DNA of 64,000 bases from Arenicola marina (taxonomy: Eukaryota > Annelida > Polychaeta > Arenicolidae): positions 22,443,639 through 22,507,638 of the forward strand of contig OZ025263.1 of assembly GCA_964019135.1 (NCBI GenBank). Reading direction: 5' to 3'. The notes under the pieces were generated by a model. It had not been told where the DNA came from and made no database searches. It saw nothing but the letters and a program-made list of their open reading frames with translations. Shown here one piece after another: positions 60,901 through 61,303 of this stretch. The translations under genes were made by a program, and so were the position numbers. The first letter of the stretch is position 1, and every line of letters starts with the position of its first letter.

Positions 60901-61303
60901 TCCATGCTGAATGGTCCCGATTCATTCACACGTGGTTCGCGTATCCAGAGCGAATGCTCTTCCCACGATGAGAAGAGGGGAAATTCTCCAAATCGGTTTG
61001 ATTGTATTGTAGTCCGGATCTTCCTGGAGCGAAGGTTCTATCTAACCCCAAATTGTTTCATGGACGTTACCGTGTTTTCTAATTATAATTTAACCTGTTG
61101 GTCACGACCAATAAACTTAATGTTCCCATGCTGAATAGTCCCGGTACTTTTATGCTCTGAAGACGCCTCTCATGCTCATGTTCTTATTCCTTGGTTTTGT
61201 ATTTATCCAGTTGACCTACGACTACAAGTTTGACTTTGAAGACGACCAACACAAGATCCCCTGTTTGTGCGGGGCTCCTAATTGCCGAAAATGGATGAAC
61301 TAA
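267..61303 (+). CDS. KMT2C/KMT2D: KMT2C/KMT2D-type histone H3K4 methyltransferase, C-terminal ~4,096 residues in 35 exons
   Basis: The spliced product carries the signature C-terminal modules of the MLL3/MLL4 (Trithorax-related) family in order: LLEDLLEQ plus coiled coil, VTLTLN/IADLL block, CRHC zinc segment, extended PHD, FYRN, FYRC, GCARSEP Win motif, SET ([11 protein letters not shown]) and post-SET (CLCGAPNC), ending KWMN and stop. Family knowledge: the enzyme transfers methyl from S-adenosylmethionine to H3K4, mainly mono-methylation at enhancers, in a nuclear COMPASS-like complex with WDR5, RBBP5, ASH2L, DPY30, UTX, PTIP and NCOA6. Exon phases match at all 34 junctions I assigned, and the total (12,293 nt) is consistent with one open frame ending at 61301-61303. 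The N-terminal PHD fingers and the start codon lie upstream. Invertebrates usually have one KMT2C/D gene, so C versus D is not assignable. Least certain junctions are exon 5/6 and the end of exon 12. Confidence 0.96.
485..1719 (+). other. intron 1
   Basis: No exon seen. It holds a poly-C run near 827-840, the tail of a SINE-like element at about 1205-1290 (ending 'gtcaaatcaaat', shared with 57030-57050), and a (gtct)n microsatellite at about 1617-1672. An antisense open frame at 859-1266 resembles nothing I recognise. Confidence 0.6.
1617..1672. repeat. (gtct)n microsatellite
   Basis: An almost perfect tetranucleotide run of about 12 units, 48 bp upstream of the exon 2 acceptor. It adds to a pyrimidine-rich stretch before the splice site. 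Confidence 0.9.
1720..2605 (+). CDS. KMT2C/KMT2D: exon 2 (Pro-rich, short Q run)
   Basis: Acceptor tgtctccag precedes 1720, phase 0. It opens [16 protein letters not shown], then a long disordered Pro/Gly/Met region with [11 protein letters not shown] near 2090-2120. It ends with an acidic stretch ([11 protein letters not shown]) that continues into exon 3. Donor t|gtaagt at 2606 gives phase 1, which fits exon 3. An in-phase alternative donor two bases earlier does not fit exon 3. Confidence 0.88.
2606..3049 (+). other. intron 2
   Basis: AT-rich sequence with a C-rich tract near 2750-2765. A short repeated phrase, 'agacacttatgcctg', occurs around 2959-2973 and 3012-3026, just before the acceptor. 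No gene is seen. Confidence 0.7.
3050..7602 (+). CDS. KMT2C/KMT2D: exon 3, giant low-complexity exon (1,517 codons)
   Basis: Acceptor tttgccag precedes 3050. It opens with [16 protein letters not shown], a conserved KMT2C/D motif. Then come an acidic run, polyAla, Ala/Thr/Lys-rich segments, a 7-residue TARASTP repeat (about 4022-4113), an Asp run (about 4350-4380), polyQ blocks (about 4838-4965, 5323-5370, 6937-7022), GHPGQ repeats (5560-5880) and HPGQSP hexapeptides (about 6040-6270). It ends [11 protein letters not shown], with an LXXLL-type motif, at donor cag|gtgagt (7603). Vertebrate KMT2D also has a giant Q-rich exon here. The whole exon is probably disordered and may support condensate or coactivator contacts; that role is inferred. 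Confidence 0.95.
7603..8220 (+). other. intron 3
   Basis: No repeat or gene recognised apart from a short C run and T run near 7963-7983. The acceptor is gtccttccag. Confidence 0.7.
8221..8597 (+). CDS. KMT2C/KMT2D: exon 4 (EKREQRRQ coiled coil, Pro-rich)
   Basis: Starts [12 protein letters not shown], continuing the conserved [13 protein letters not shown] junction of the family in phase 0, then short Q runs and Gly/Pro-rich sequence. It includes [18 protein letters not shown]. Donor aag|gtcagt at 8598 gives phase 2. Confidence 0.92.
8832..9166 (+). CDS. KMT2C/KMT2D: exon 5 (Pro-rich)
   Basis: Acceptor gttagtag precedes 8832, and one base completes the Arg codon. It encodes [17 protein letters not shown] followed by Pro/Gly-rich sequence ending PPKPPGPPK. 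The preferred donor is aag|gtagga at 9167 (phase 1), which pairs with the acceptor at 10901-10903. A weaker donor, cag|gtttac at 9190, would add GRRPKSKQ and needs the phase-0 acceptor ending at 10917. Confidence 0.78.
9167..10903 (+). other. intron 5
   Basis: Contains a tRNA-like patch at about 9740-9810 (box B-like ggttcgaact), a three-copy repeat at 10308-10595, and the 52-bp acceptor repeat at 10749-10914. The rest is unremarkable, and no exon is seen. Confidence 0.65.
10308..10595. repeat. three-copy tandem repeat, ~94-99 bp
   Basis: Copies begin 'ttatcatcattttgtaaa' at about 10309, 10403 and 10502, and share 'ggatctcaatgttttagcc' and 'gaatagact'. A 9-bp insertion distinguishes the middle copy. 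AT-rich, not coding. Confidence 0.88.
10749..10914. repeat. 52-bp tandem repeat carrying a 3' splice site
   Basis: Three acceptor-bearing copies, with cttggcttgcag ending at 10799, 10851 and 10903, exactly 52 bp apart. Each of the first two is followed by ten bases that match the first ten bases of exon 6 and then by gtaagc, a donor-like sequence. The unit is therefore the last ~42 bases of the intron plus the start of the exon. Confidence 0.92.
10904..11070 (+). CDS. KMT2C/KMT2D: exon 6 (conserved coiled coil)
   Basis: Encodes [16 protein letters not shown], then [18 protein letters not shown] and KALNAKQRQ. This matches the family block of the type 'EEQIGAHRKSKKALSAKQR' in vertebrate KMT2C/D. 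Donor cag|gtgggt at 11071 is phase 0. The start assumes the acceptor at 10901-10903. Confidence 0.9.
11141..11390 (+). mobile_element. tRNA-derived SINE, family A, near full length
   Basis: Head resembles a tRNA: A-box-like 'gatagcgcagtgggttagag' and B-box-like 'ggttcgagcc'. The body has 'ctgtgtggtcgcaggataaa' and 'ggggacatggctccac', and the tail 'gacgcgatataaccag..ttggttaaagcgtcc'. At least eight related copies occur in this window, which defines the family. Confidence 0.9.
11432..11532 (+). mobile_element. SINE family A, diverged internal fragment
   Basis: Contains ataaagat, 'gagtagggggatacacc', 'cggagacgtggctc' and a cattgtcacgata tail, matching the family body with many changes. Confidence 0.65.
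12043..12198 (+). CDS. KMT2C/KMT2D: exon 7 (conserved coiled coil)
   Basis: 52 codons in phase 0-0. It encodes [18 protein letters not shown], then [18 protein letters not shown] and a YRAKQQ end. This aligns with the vertebrate block of the form 'QKQLEQIRKQQKEHAELIEDYRIKQQ'. Donor cag|gtgtgt at 12199. Confidence 0.95.
12205..12597. repeat. G-rich minisatellite, ~33-35 bp unit
   Basis: About 11 or 12 copies of 'gtcagggtcgttgggagg' plus a ggggcgggg run. The array starts within about ten bases of the exon 7 donor and occupies almost the entire intron. The + strand has dense runs of three or more G, so the pre-mRNA could form G-quadruplexes (inference). Confidence 0.9.
12653..13066 (+). CDS. 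KMT2C/KMT2D: exon 8 (collagen-like Gly-Pro tract)
   Basis: Acceptor ttttctccag precedes 12653, phase 0. The first third is a Gly-X-Y run ([19 protein letters not shown] and on) of about 15 near-regular triplets, followed by Pro/Met-rich sequence and a charged end, [18 protein letters not shown]. Donor ggg|gtaagt at 13067, phase 0. The YMQDRLRVM segment resembles a conserved helix, which supports coding. Confidence 0.88.
13437..14850. repeat. 63-bp minisatellite, ~22 copies
   Basis: The unit contains 'accctcacccctgatgaacc', 'gctctcattcaccctcaccc' and 'ctcacaaaccactcttgt', followed by g or c then gaccacc. Because 63 is a multiple of 3, two frames stay open across the entire array. That explains the long open frames here; there is no other sign of coding. 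Confidence 0.95.
16053..16109 (+). CDS. candidate 57-nt exon, coiled coil (unconfirmed)
   Basis: Acceptor-like cctcggttcag ends at 16052 and donor-like cag|gttggc starts at 16110. The 19 codons read [19 protein letters not shown], with Leu/Ile at heptad spacing and an LXXLL match (LHQLL). Phase 0-0 would fit between exons 8 and 9. The donor is weak and I cannot match the segment to a known KMT2C/D exon from memory, so it is left out of the main model. Confidence 0.4.
17595..19015. repeat. 29-bp minisatellite, ~48 copies
   Basis: The unit contains 'ggctatagatatttaggctt' and then tcttcggac, with alternations of ttt[ta]gg, ct[tat]tc and gga[ct]gg. Degenerate relatives (gtagctatttagg, gtagatctttaggg) continue to about 19290. 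Every unit carries stop codons. Confidence 0.93.
20095..20230 (-). mobile_element. possible LINE 3' UTR remnant
   Basis: A 'gtttatttagcacaagaggc' start, 'catcaggcccatag' and AT-rich text resemble the opening at 32420-32470, which belongs to an antisense LINE end. Weak evidence, based only on this similarity. Confidence 0.35.
20680..21210. repeat. 27-bp minisatellite abutting exon 9
   Basis: About 19 copies of 'accaccaagggtaggtgaca' plus tatttac, with variants. The last copy (accaccaatggtaggtgg) lies about 30 bp before the exon 9 acceptor. Confidence 0.92.
21242..21398 (+). CDS. KMT2C/KMT2D: exon 9 (NPFS coiled coil), with four tandem donors
   Basis: Acceptor cccactttcag precedes 21242, phase 0. 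It encodes [20 protein letters not shown] followed by [10 protein letters not shown] and [12 protein letters not shown]. This matches the family block resembling 'NPFSDSFQ..R..RLREQ' in vertebrate KMT2C/D. The first donor is ccag|gtgagg at 21399, phase 1. Three further identical donors follow at 21432, 21465 and 21498, each adding 11 in-frame residues. Confidence 0.9.
21366..21497. repeat. 33-bp repeat carrying a 5' splice site, 4 copies
   Basis: The unit is gtgagggggg, cgtctccatg, g/c, cgaccatgccag. Each copy ends ccag and is followed by gtgagg. Read as protein each unit is GEGGVSM[AP]TMP with no stop. Confidence 0.94.
21586..21740 (+). mobile_element. tRNA-derived SINE-like element, family C
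   Basis: Box-B-like 'gcgggttcaaatcccc' at about 21625, then 'gtgcactagggtggcctaaa' and acaccgaacaacc. The tail resembles those at 51170-51210 and 55225-55260. Confidence 0.55.
21979..22095 (+). CDS. KMT2C/KMT2D: exon 10 (Pro/Phe-rich)
   Basis: Acceptor ttgctctccag precedes 21979. Phase 1 in, phase 1 out at caag|gtgagt (22096). It encodes [20 protein letters not shown] and a segment ending [10 protein letters not shown]. Low complexity. Supported by splice sites and phase. Confidence 0.8.
22096..22527 (+). other. intron 10
   Basis: Holds a tRNA-like SINE head at about 22141-22200 (ggctcagtgggtagtgctc, gtgttcgatc). The remainder is unremarkable. Confidence 0.5.
22528..22698 (+). CDS. KMT2C/KMT2D: exon 11 (Pro/Gly-rich)
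   Basis: Acceptor ctgtttgcag precedes 22528; donor cag|gtatcc at 22699; phase 1-1. It encodes [18 protein letters not shown] through [17 protein letters not shown] to QQMYP. No known domain. Confidence 0.8.
22699..23567 (+). other. intron 11
   Basis: Two TGACGTCA palindromes 16 bp apart (22755 and 22771). Otherwise AT-rich, with no repeat or gene recognised. Confidence 0.65.
23568..24047 (+). CDS. KMT2C/KMT2D: exon 12 (Pro-rich with basic [12 protein letters not shown] cluster)
   Basis: Acceptor acctttgtag precedes 23568, phase 1. It encodes [18 protein letters not shown], Gly/Ser/Pro-rich sequence, then [14 protein letters not shown] (a likely nuclear localisation signal) and [18 protein letters not shown]. 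The 3' end is placed at ctag|gttggt (24048), phase 1, to match exon 13. This donor is not strong. Confidence 0.78.
24048..30987 (+). other. intron 12, 6.9 kb
   Basis: Begins with (ct)-rich low-complexity sequence (24200-24660), then the 5-kb 32-bp minisatellite (24846-29845). The 29850-30930 part looks unique. A polypyrimidine run (30945-30980) precedes the acceptor gatgcag. Confidence 0.75.
24846..29845. repeat. 32-bp minisatellite, ~155 copies, with higher-order structure
   Basis: The unit reads 'ctctctgttcctgggttcgg' plus gtggtgtcaatc, with ttcc/tacc/tatc variants, 30-bp ctctg copies and 33-bp ctctctctacttctggg copies. Marker 'ctctggtcctagg' recurs at about 26853, 27303, 28551 and 29319. 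The 1,248-bp (39-unit) and 768-bp (24-unit) spacings show block duplications. All three + frames stay open because the unit has no stop and 32 is not a multiple of 3, so the resulting open frames of up to 1,064 codons are artefacts. Confidence 0.95.
30988..31326 (+). CDS. KMT2C/KMT2D: exon 13 (Ala/Gly/Pro-rich)
   Basis: Phase 1 in (completing Gly), phase 1 out at gga|a|gtaagt (31327). It encodes [16 protein letters not shown], then [18 protein letters not shown] and [17 protein letters not shown]. Confidence 0.87.
31480..31605. repeat. 23-bp AT-rich tandem repeat, 4-5 copies
   Basis: Unit 'ataatcttaattttatttta' plus ta, in intron 13. Confidence 0.85.
31744..31850 (+). CDS. KMT2C/KMT2D: exon 14 (helical, LXXLL)
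   Basis: Acceptor cccgccag precedes 31744; donor gag|gtatgt at 31851; phase 1 in, 0 out. It encodes [18 protein letters not shown], then [23 protein letters not shown] fits the LXXLL nuclear-receptor-box pattern, and KMT2C/D proteins are known to carry such motifs. Confidence 0.92.
31945..32074 (+). mobile_element. tRNA-derived SINE, family C, 5' part
   Basis: Head 'ggatcagttggtaagcgggc' and box B 'gtgggttcgaacctggc', then 'tgtcccgggaggtttctcgg' and ctcaacattagcc, where the family A element begins. Confidence 0.65.
32075..32288 (+). mobile_element. SINE family A
   Basis: Head 'ggcccgacagctctgtgggt', 'ggcacgtggatctatggtta', body 'ctgtgtggtcgcaggataaa' and 'ggacatggctccactctccc'. It lacks the last part of the tail. 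Confidence 0.88.
32417..32990 (-). mobile_element. non-LTR retrotransposon (LINE), 3' terminal fragment
   Basis: On the minus strand, about 32969-32900 reads [19 protein letters not shown], the C..C...ET..HL pattern found near the C-terminus of many LINE reverse-transcriptase proteins. Further along, [18 protein letters not shown] matches the usual helix after it. Stops and frame breaks interrupt it. The AT-rich 3' UTR runs toward 32417. Confidence 0.7.
33106..33247 (+). CDS. KMT2C/KMT2D: exon 15 (acidic helical, source of the 86-bp array)
   Basis: Acceptor gctgttggcag precedes 33106, phase 0. It encodes [18 protein letters not shown], then [20 protein letters not shown] and KDQIL. Donor ctag|gtgagc at 33248, phase 1. 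The last ~28 bases of this exon, together with the first 65 bases of the intron, are the template of the tandem array that follows. Confidence 0.93.
33248..42430. repeat. 86-bp minisatellite of ~107 splice-site-bearing units
   Basis: Each unit begins gtgagcattatacag at the intron start, continues 'aatctgttaatcctggctgt', 'gacttgaggccccat', and reaches ctctctccacaccag. A 21-nt stretch copied from the end of exon 15 follows, and then the next gtgagc. The first unit spans 33248-33333, the second 33334-33419. The 21-nt stretch reads EERDQML, EERDQRL, EERDHIL or EERDQIL in the exon's phase, with no stop in those I read. A few 84-bp units (ctctccacaccag) and fused units ('gtgactagggcattatacag' near 36725, 37448, 41098, 41822) occur. 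Confidence 0.96.
33421..42065. repeat. 4,374-bp block duplication inside the 86-bp array
   Basis: Marker variants recur at one offset: the 84-bp unit at about 33555 and 37929, aaggaccag at 33919 and 38293, and fused units at 36725/41098 and 37448/41822. Everything I compared between about 33421-37690 and 37795-42064 agrees. Confidence 0.88.
42431..43018 (+). other. end of intron 15
   Basis: Unique sequence, then a 5'-truncated family A SINE (42627-42813), then AT-rich sequence with an A run (42961-42970). The acceptor is ggttcgttcag. Confidence 0.7.
42627..42813 (+). mobile_element. SINE family A, 5' truncated
   Basis: Starts at 'ggcacgtggatcgctggttc', contains 'tgtgtggtcgcaggataaag', and ends with a 'gacgcgatataaccaaaagt' tail and 'atatccaaccaacc'. 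Confidence 0.88.
43019..43477 (+). CDS. KMT2C/KMT2D: exon 16 (basic, Ala-rich)
   Basis: Phase 1 in, completing a Glu codon with exon 15 (or with any array cassette), and phase 1 out at attg|gtgagt (43478). It encodes [20 protein letters not shown], a [11 protein letters not shown] basic cluster (likely nuclear localisation signal), polyAla, [20 protein letters not shown], and a C-terminal [20 protein letters not shown] with [12 protein letters not shown]. Confidence 0.93.
43478..44179 (+). other. intron 16
   Basis: Contains a full-length family A SINE (43761-44019). The open frame upstream of 44180 (44038-44179) is AT-rich and probably intronic. An alternative acceptor at 44048-44050 would give a longer in-frame exon. 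Confidence 0.6.
43761..44019 (+). mobile_element. SINE family A, full length
   Basis: Head 'ggatagctcagtgggttaga', 'cggcacgtggctcggtggtt', 'gtgtggtcgcaggataaaga', and tail 'attaaagcgtcctgaatata' cagccaacc. Confidence 0.92.
44180..44386 (+). CDS. KMT2C/KMT2D: exon 17
   Basis: Acceptor gcactgacag precedes 44180; donor tccg|gtaaga at 44387; phase 1-1. It encodes [38 protein letters not shown], and ends [10 protein letters not shown]. The upstream boundary is chosen by codon composition. The acceptor at 44050 would extend it by 43 residues. Confidence 0.8.
44387..44703 (+). other. intron 17
   Basis: AT-rich with T runs and 'aataataataataact'. Nothing else seen. The acceptor region is tcaatctgcagcag. 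Confidence 0.65.
44704..44884 (+). CDS. KMT2C/KMT2D: exon 18, NAGNAG acceptor
   Basis: Phase 1 in. It encodes [38 protein letters not shown] and [19 protein letters not shown]. Donor caag|gtgagt at 44885 gives phase 2. The acceptor is ctgcagcag, so starts at 44704 and 44707 are both possible and differ by one Ala. Confidence 0.88.
44885..46043 (+). other. intron 18
   Basis: Unique AT-rich sequence to about 45600, then the E-box-like minisatellite (45603-46027). The acceptor ctgtcggcgcag directly follows the array. Confidence 0.65.
45603..46027. repeat. degenerate ~22-24-bp repeat rich in CACGTG/CACATG
   Basis: Alternating phrases ccacgtatccaccacatg, tctaaccacgtgtctagcc and similar, in about 18-20 irregular units. 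At least six copies of the palindromic E-box CACGTG are present, among them near 45605, 45639, 45722 and 46018. The last unit lies 14 bp before the exon 19 acceptor. Confidence 0.88.
46044..46237 (+). CDS. KMT2C/KMT2D: exon 19, with tandem donors
   Basis: Phase 2 in (completes Arg). It encodes [38 protein letters not shown], then [15 protein letters not shown]. The first donor is aaag|gtaagc at 46238, phase 1. Identical donors follow at 46271, 46304 and 46337, and a variant aaaa|gtaagc at 46370. All are in the same phase, so each adds 11 residues, [11 protein letters not shown]. Confidence 0.9.
46205..46400. repeat. 33-bp repeat carrying a 5' splice site, ~6 copies
   Basis: The unit is gtaagcccgtcatctg plus ccccatcccagtcaaag. 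The last copy has changed (ggtcaagataacc) and lost the donor. No stop occurs in the exon frame across the array. Confidence 0.95.
46754..46827 (+). CDS. KMT2C/KMT2D: exon 20 (charged)
   Basis: Acceptor ctctccccgtgccag precedes 46754; phase 1 in, 0 out; donor aag|gtaagc at 46828. It encodes [18 protein letters not shown] and GIPKLEK. Confidence 0.9.
46828..47527 (+). other. intron 20
   Basis: AT-rich. No element or gene recognised. Confidence 0.65.
47528..47783 (+). CDS. KMT2C/KMT2D: exon 21 (VTLTLN / IADLL block)
   Basis: Acceptor gtttcatcag precedes 47528, phase 0. It encodes [18 protein letters not shown], then [37 protein letters not shown]. This closely matches the conserved vertebrate KMT2C/D block of the type 'VTLTL...AAEDI.GV.AAIADLL', including the LXXLL-like IADLL. 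Donor agc|gtgagt at 47784 (phase 1). A SINE begins 28 bp downstream. Confidence 0.96.
47784..48284 (+). other. intron 21, half filled by a SINE
   Basis: The SINE and its target-site duplications take 47798-48079. The rest is AT-rich with (ta)n near 48175-48190. Confidence 0.8.
47811..48066 (+). mobile_element. SINE family A, full length, with 13-bp target-site duplication
   Basis: The duplicated target ccgataacccagc lies at 47798-47810 and 48067-48079. Head 'gatagctcagtgggttagag', box B region 'ggttcggtggttcgcgcc', and tail 'gttggttaaagcgtcctgaa'. Intact ends suggest a fairly recent insertion. It sits 14 bp after the exon 21 donor. Confidence 0.93.
48285..48421 (+). CDS. KMT2C/KMT2D: exon 22 (CRHC zinc segment, first half)
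   Basis: Acceptor catgtgtttcag precedes 48285, phase 1 in, completing His. It encodes [55 protein letters not shown] is nearly invariant in KMT2C/D and supplies the first Cys/His ligands of a family-specific zinc-binding segment. Donor cgg|gtaagt at 48422. Confidence 0.97.
48422..48961 (+). other. intron 22
   Basis: No repeat or gene recognised. The acceptor is ccctgcttcag. Confidence 0.65.
48962..49060 (+). CDS. KMT2C/KMT2D: exon 23 (zinc segment, second half)
   Basis: 33 codons, phase 0-0. It encodes [43 protein letters not shown] corresponds to the family FCS.NCF motif, completing the Cys pairs. Donor agg|gtcagt at 49061. Confidence 0.96.
49319..49690 (+). CDS. KMT2C/KMT2D: exon 24 (Ser/Thr/Pro-rich linker), NAGNAG acceptor
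   Basis: A poly-C tract and ttccag precede 49319, phase 0. It encodes [18 protein letters not shown], many SP/TP sites ([22 protein letters not shown]), and ends with the basic [16 protein letters not shown]. The acceptor reads ttccagcag, so one Gln is optional. Donor aag|gtaagg at 49691. Confidence 0.9.
49691..50246 (+). other. intron 24
   Basis: AT-rich, no element recognised. Confidence 0.65.
50247..50345 (+). CDS. KMT2C/KMT2D: exon 25 (KRW segment before ePHD)
   Basis: Phase 0-0, 33 codons: [33 protein letters not shown]. It matches the vertebrate 'KGVRWKRWSI...EDEIDE' segment just before the extended PHD. Donor gag|gtaatt at 50346. Confidence 0.95.
50346..50689 (+). other. intron 25 with SINE 3' fragment
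   Basis: AT-rich. It includes a family A tail (50582-50662) flanked by short aatgat repeats, ending 27 bp before the exon 26 acceptor. Confidence 0.7.
50582..50662 (+). mobile_element. SINE family A, 3' fragment
   Basis: 'atggctccactctcccttcc', 'ttgacgcgatattgccaaaa' and 'aatatacaaccaatc' match the family tail. Confidence 0.85.
50690..50799 (+). CDS. KMT2C/KMT2D: exon 26 (ePHD, first zinc knuckle)
   Basis: Acceptor cctttacag precedes 50690. It encodes [37 protein letters not shown]. The CVLC pair opens the extended PHD domain. Donor gcag|gtgagc at 50800, phase 2. Confidence 0.96.
51018..51215 (+). mobile_element. tRNA-derived SINE, family C, source of the adjacent arrays
   Basis: Box-B-like 'gggtgcgaatcctggcacct' at about 51048-51067, then gaccttcatggtcaaatg, and a tail 'gcgttaatgtgcacaaacag' ggcctaagac. 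The tail phrase is the one repeated in the arrays that follow. Confidence 0.6.
51224..51985. repeat. 27-bp and 102-bp minisatellites ending at the exon 27 acceptor
   Basis: First, 'accttcatgggttaaagacc' ttgatacg units of about 27 bp. Then five ~102-bp units containing 'gttaaagccactttccccaa', 'cctacttagcgttaatgtca' and 'gaaaacacctgacctctgct' tgcgacc. The unit end tgcgacc corresponds to tgcag|g at the real acceptor (51981-51986), so the array covers the 3' splice-site region. Confidence 0.92.
51986..52229 (+). CDS. KMT2C/KMT2D: exon 27 (ePHD core)
   Basis: Phase 2 in (completes Arg). It encodes [75 protein letters not shown]. The Cys/His spacing ([29 protein letters not shown]) is that of the KMT2C/D extended PHD, which family studies link to histone H4 tail binding. 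Donor aag|gtgggt at 52230. Confidence 0.98.
52230..52873 (+). other. intron 27
   Basis: AT-rich. A stretch at about 52700-52790 (tttctttgttcactaag, catacagtaaatac) resembles an antisense LINE 3' end, weakly. No gene. Confidence 0.55.
52874..53113 (+). CDS. KMT2C/KMT2D: exon 28 (ePHD end and FYRN)
   Basis: Phase 0-0. [17 protein letters not shown] completes the zinc site (CPLH). Then [20 protein letters not shown] and [20 protein letters not shown] start the FYRN domain. Vertebrate KMT2C/D reads similarly (AVFRRVYVQRDE, FHTIGQLLPQQ). Donor ccg|gtgagt at 53114. Confidence 0.98.
53455..55265 (+). mobile_element. tRNA-derived SINE interrupted by internal minisatellite expansion
   Basis: Head: 'ggtgtagtggttattagcgc' and box B 'cggttcaaatccgagcccta' at about 53509-53528. 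Tail: 'cccttctgtgcacaaaagcg' gcctaaaaaacacc. Between them lies the array. Head and tail together resemble a family C element of normal length. Confidence 0.6.
53535..55215. repeat. 51-bp minisatellite, ~32 copies
   Basis: The unit contains 'atctttcatcatcccggggg', 'gttccttggtccataatctg' and ggtcatgtttc. A 59/60-bp variant carries an extra 'tccatttat'. Long open frames across it are repeat artefacts. Confidence 0.95.
55318..55575 (+). mobile_element. SINE family A, full length
   Basis: Head 'gatagctcagtttattagag', 'ggcacgtggatcgatggttc', 'gtgtggtcgcaggataaaaa', and tail 'gaaagcatcctgaatataca' accaact. Confidence 0.9.
55662..55824 (+). CDS. KMT2C/KMT2D: exon 29 (FYRN end, FYRC start)
   Basis: Acceptor gtgttgtag precedes 55662, phase 0. 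It encodes [59 protein letters not shown] is the FYRN signature and the Ile/Val-rich strands start FYRC. Donor aagg|gtaagc at 55825, phase 1. Confidence 0.97.
56032..56168 (+). CDS. KMT2C/KMT2D: exon 30 (FYRC)
   Basis: Acceptor cccctttctag precedes 56032; phase 1 in, 0 out. It encodes [51 protein letters not shown] and F..Y..GEDLFGL are family hallmarks. Donor tcc|gtaagt at 56169. Confidence 0.98.
56235..56398. repeat. AT-rich ~40-bp tandem repeat, 4 copies
   Basis: 'aatgattatatatatttatt' and aattaaaccaca phrases recur at about 56255, 56288, 56320 and 56385, just before exon 31. Confidence 0.7.
56425..56555 (+). CDS. KMT2C/KMT2D: exon 31 (FYRC end, WDR5-binding Win motif)
   Basis: Acceptor gttccacag precedes 56425, phase 0. 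It encodes [51 protein letters not shown] (56512-56532) is the arginine-containing Win motif that docks into WDR5 in MLL-family enzymes. Donor cg|gtacgt at 56556, phase 2. A SINE is inserted 6 bp into the intron. Confidence 0.98.
56563..56694 (+). mobile_element. SINE family A, 3' half, inserted at the exon 31 donor
   Basis: 'cacaaagagtagggggttac', 'cccggagacatggctccata', 'gtgacgcgatatgataaaaa' and 'tgaatatacaaccaaccaa'. A 14-bp target duplication, tcaagcggtacgta, lies at 56549-56562 and 56695-56708. It spans the exon end and donor. Confidence 0.95.
56801..57050 (+). mobile_element. tRNA-derived SINE, family B
   Basis: Head 'ccttggcccagtgggtagcg' and box B 'gcgaggttcgaatcccacc' at about 56879-56897. 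Tail 'ctgaaagtgccgttaagccc' caatcaaatcaaatt. A related tail lies at 1230-1290. Confidence 0.8.
57050..57155 (+). mobile_element. SINE family A, diverged fragment
   Basis: 'ttcgtaagaagtaagggggt', 'ccccggagacatggctcctc' and a gtcgtgatatgaccaacag tail. Confidence 0.7.
57180..57500 (+). mobile_element. non-LTR retrotransposon (LINE), 3' terminal fragment
   Basis: Reads [19 protein letters not shown] then [13 protein letters not shown], the C..C...E...H..F.C pattern at the C-terminus of LINE proteins. A stop interrupts it shortly after. A later open piece ends [11 protein letters not shown] and stop, as such proteins often do. A likely 3' UTR follows. Confidence 0.75.
57601..57778 (+). CDS. KMT2C/KMT2D: exon 32 (pre-SET linker and SET start)
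   Basis: Phase 2 in (completes Arg), 0 out. It encodes [54 protein letters not shown]. Vertebrate enzymes read '[30 protein letters not shown]' here. Donor cag|gtcagt at 57779. Confidence 0.98.
57779..58765 (+). other. intron 32
   Basis: No repeat or element recognised. The acceptor is gaccttgtag. Confidence 0.65.
58766..58882 (+). CDS. KMT2C/KMT2D: exon 33 (SET, N-terminal half)
   Basis: Phase 0-0. It encodes [48 protein letters not shown] is the S-adenosylmethionine-binding G.G motif of SET. Donor cag|gtgagc at 58883 is also the first base of the following array. Confidence 0.98.
58883..60150. repeat. 42-45-bp minisatellite with donor-, CCAAT- and CRE-like motifs, ~28 copies
   Basis: Units read gtgagccagccgccctctc, attggtcagtggtgatgac, gtag. 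The array begins at the exon 33 donor, and many units begin with gtgag. Each carries attgg (inverted CCAAT) and most tgacgtag (CRE half-site). Length varies by 1-3 bp, and the first unit has 'cattga', a stop in the exon frame. Confidence 0.94.
60567..60749 (+). CDS. KMT2C/KMT2D: exon 34 (SET, catalytic half)
   Basis: Acceptor cttccgacag precedes 60567, after a (ta)n run; phase 0-0. It encodes [65 protein letters not shown] is the invariant NHSC core for S-adenosylmethionine and substrate binding. All expected residues are present, so the enzyme looks functional. Donor gag|gtacgt at 60750. Confidence 0.99.
60750..61210 (+). other. intron 34
   Basis: No element recognised. An imperfect repeat of 'catgctgaatggtcccg' occurs at about 60903 and 61128. 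The acceptor is tttatccag. Confidence 0.6.
61211..61303 (+). CDS. KMT2C/KMT2D: exon 35 (SET end, post-SET, stop)
   Basis: Encodes [30 protein letters not shown] and a TAA at 61301-61303. YDYKF provides the active-site Tyr. CLCGAPNC with the NHSC Cys forms the post-SET zinc site. The last residues match the vertebrate end (CRKWMN). Confidence 0.99.
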   Translation: MTYDYKFDFEDDQHKIPCLCGAPNCRKWMN